Part shown: piece after piece, positions 33,301 to 33,387 of the stretch | How positions within the stretch are numbered: position 1 is the stretch's first letter | Layout of the letters: each line of letters begins with the position of its first letter | DNA from: a virus | Strand: one strand, 5' to 3' | DNA: 33,387 bases | IMG/VR virus record: IMGVR_UViG_3300031344_000263 | Location: 1-33,387 of that record | Position numbers and translations under genes: made by a program | The notes under the pieces: generated by a model | Databases searched by the model: none | Seen by the model: only the letters and a program-made list of their open reading frames with translations | Told to the model about the DNA's origin: nothing

Positions 33301-33387
33301 CGCATGGACAGCGATTGGGGGGGGATCGGCGTCATTTCGGGCCTCACCGCGGCCACCGCGACATCGGAGCCTCGCGCCGAGCGCTGA
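30304..33387 (+). CDS. Multidomain glycosyltransferase-like / methyltransferase-like fusion
   Basis: This 1027-aa protein has four parts. Residues about 28-215 form a Rossmann-like domain (ATVIVCGCGSSLTAEV, TIGVNDVGRLFTPDYLVVLN), like DUF115/MptE-type proteins. Residues about 230-535 look like a GT-B glycosyltransferase of the CgeB/Glyco_trans_1_2 type: VGFIGGSNPTRERMLLRLAD, then TDIVVNVFRDQHHFNAQG and LNPRVVEALACGALVVSEP. A Pro/Thr/Ala linker spans about 541-605. Residues about 615-825 resemble another sugar-transferase fold (DISFYAHAKGVKYEPQW, DWHYSGTFFWFRHDAVF). The end, about 890-1015, has the second half of a class I methyltransferase (AFIDGDHGYAACRRDVDAAL, LLALHDIVDSDWH), but no glycine-rich SAM loop is visible before it. 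The start overlaps the cargo gene's stop (ATGA). The substrate is unknown: cargo, particle or cell-surface glycan are all possible. The gene may belong to the region beyond the window. Confidence 0.8.
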   Translation: MTIALPLPPRAPAATLPVGGFAGCHRGATVIVCGCGSSLTAEVAEQAARHGWVTIGVNDVGRLFTPDYLVVLNPPRQFRGDRYAHVRQSQARALFTQLAPEVLGPVNPPLVQLTLGANGGTDIGADGRLPHTQNSPYVAVCLAVLMGARRIGLIGVDFTEHHFFARSGRHPLSARLARIDQEYGALAQALKARGTELVNLSPVSRLQSLPRRSLSDLAHPASAAAARPRRVFVVNYRFLTCGEVFADGLRHAARALGVAHAEADWDDPHLPDKVAAFQPDLLWVVHGRRFVQRWGERWGGCFGQAQGAPWHSAVWLVDEPYEVDDTASWSHHFDTVFVNDPVTLSRHQRSSQATPTAHALPMAFDPAHCHDVPGPRRHRVGFIGGSNPTRERMLLRLADVGLLSYVVGGPWRSPVLQRLCLARHVPHAQTATLYQQTDIVVNVFRDQHHFNAQGLAGQSLNPRVVEALACGALVVSEPRSELLQHFPELPVFDGDAALVDTVQRLLTDRQEHARVLAACRARLDQHRYQDRLQTALQLTLGEASATATATASAPTPAPLPMTRTPAAPQRPSMPPPSMPPLARRPPPAPHTTLPLPDLSGRTRVPLNLQPLVAAPKRHLLYHLWPVRGSTWRWNVAQLLQRIDLFNGRRIVAVVSDERTEDIAVVRAAFAGHGVTFIERPNGPHGESDTFPLMLAEMAREHPDDISFYAHAKGVKYEPQWPPAVRRWAEVQYAVALDRWPEVRAHLERHAMTGLLRRMGRYANHGHVGDWHYSGTFFWFRHDAVFRRAWQAVPRFYGGVEAWPGMLFAPEETSCLLLDGLSERLRDLPYHERFWQQRGNPAFAQWQRAKRALPPPPDLLNPAPFDGEASPRLEQRPAEFAWWLDQLFASGAQRLLVVAPAHDGVTAHVRRAAARRGHAIEVLHLPRAEALPAGTRIDAAFIDGDHGYAACRRDVDAALAAGARLLALHDIVDSDWHAASRCCVSRVWDELRAQHPQAQARMDSDWGGIGVISGLTAATATSEPRAER

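Noticed and set aside
1-33387. Ordinary prophage or R-type tailocin
   Set aside because: No capsid, portal, terminase, integrase, holin or endolysin genes are seen. DUF4255, the Pvc15-type ATPase, DUF4157 and paired tube and sheath genes identify an eCIS instead.
1-33387. Type VI secretion system
   Set aside because: A VgrG-like spike and gp25 are present, but TssB/TssC-type sheath, TssJLM membrane complex and ClpV are absent. The ATPase is of Pvc15 type.

Overview
The window is one uninterrupted, plus-strand operon for an extracellular contractile injection system (eCIS), the phage-tail-derived particle family that includes the Photorhabdus virulence cassettes (PVC) and the Serratia antifeeding prophage (Afp). 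It begins exactly on the ATG of a DUF4255 cap-type gene and ends exactly on the stop of the last gene, so the locus may extend further on either side. Base composition is very high GC (about 70% by eye) with GC-rich third positions, which produces long mirror frames on the minus strand. Composition and protein style suggest a high-GC proteobacterium, perhaps Burkholderiales, but this is inference: the window holds no taxonomic marker.

Layout. 1-1544: DUF4255 cap/terminator protein and an unrecognised 308-aa protein. 1562-7512: two sheath-tube pairs, sheath 1 with tube 1 and a 975-aa second sheath with tube 2. The second sheath carries a fibronectin-III-like insertion. 7514-10273: LysM hub-adaptor, a 54-aa DUF5908/Afp6-like protein, and the central hub and spike as two separate genes rather than the fused Pvc8/Afp8 form. 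10279-12342: a 687-aa protein ending in a membrane segment. 12342-18109: baseplate wedge (gp25-like, gpJ/gp6-like, and a gpI-like protein with a long beta-rich N-terminal half). 18143-22733: two peripheral proteins that share an N-terminal domain, one with fibre repeats bearing HxH motifs and one with a parallel beta-helix. 22734-23013: the only sizeable intergenic gap (280 bp), with two strong GC hairpins. 23014-27023: a protein in the Afp14/Pvc14 tape-measure position and a Pvc15-type AAA+ ATPase. 27026-33387: a 1093-aa probable cargo protein (DUF4157/eCIS-core domain with HELTH, long hydrophobic helical middle with an internal duplication, C-terminal HNH-like nuclease) and, overlapping its stop codon, a 1027-aa fusion of glycosyltransferase-like and methyltransferase-like domains.

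Working model: tube rings stack on the hub-spike inside a contractile sheath, the cap protein closes the distal end, and the wedge proteins trigger contraction when the two peripheral proteins bind a target. The AAA+ protein acts in assembly or loading, and the DUF4157-HNH protein is the likely payload. The least conventional parts are the FN3-bearing sheath, the membrane-anchored baseplate-region protein, the nuclease-tipped DUF4157 cargo and the translationally coupled glycosyltransferase fusion. No mobile element, CRISPR array, rRNA or convincing tRNA was found. No PAAR tip protein and no obvious immunity gene lie in the window.
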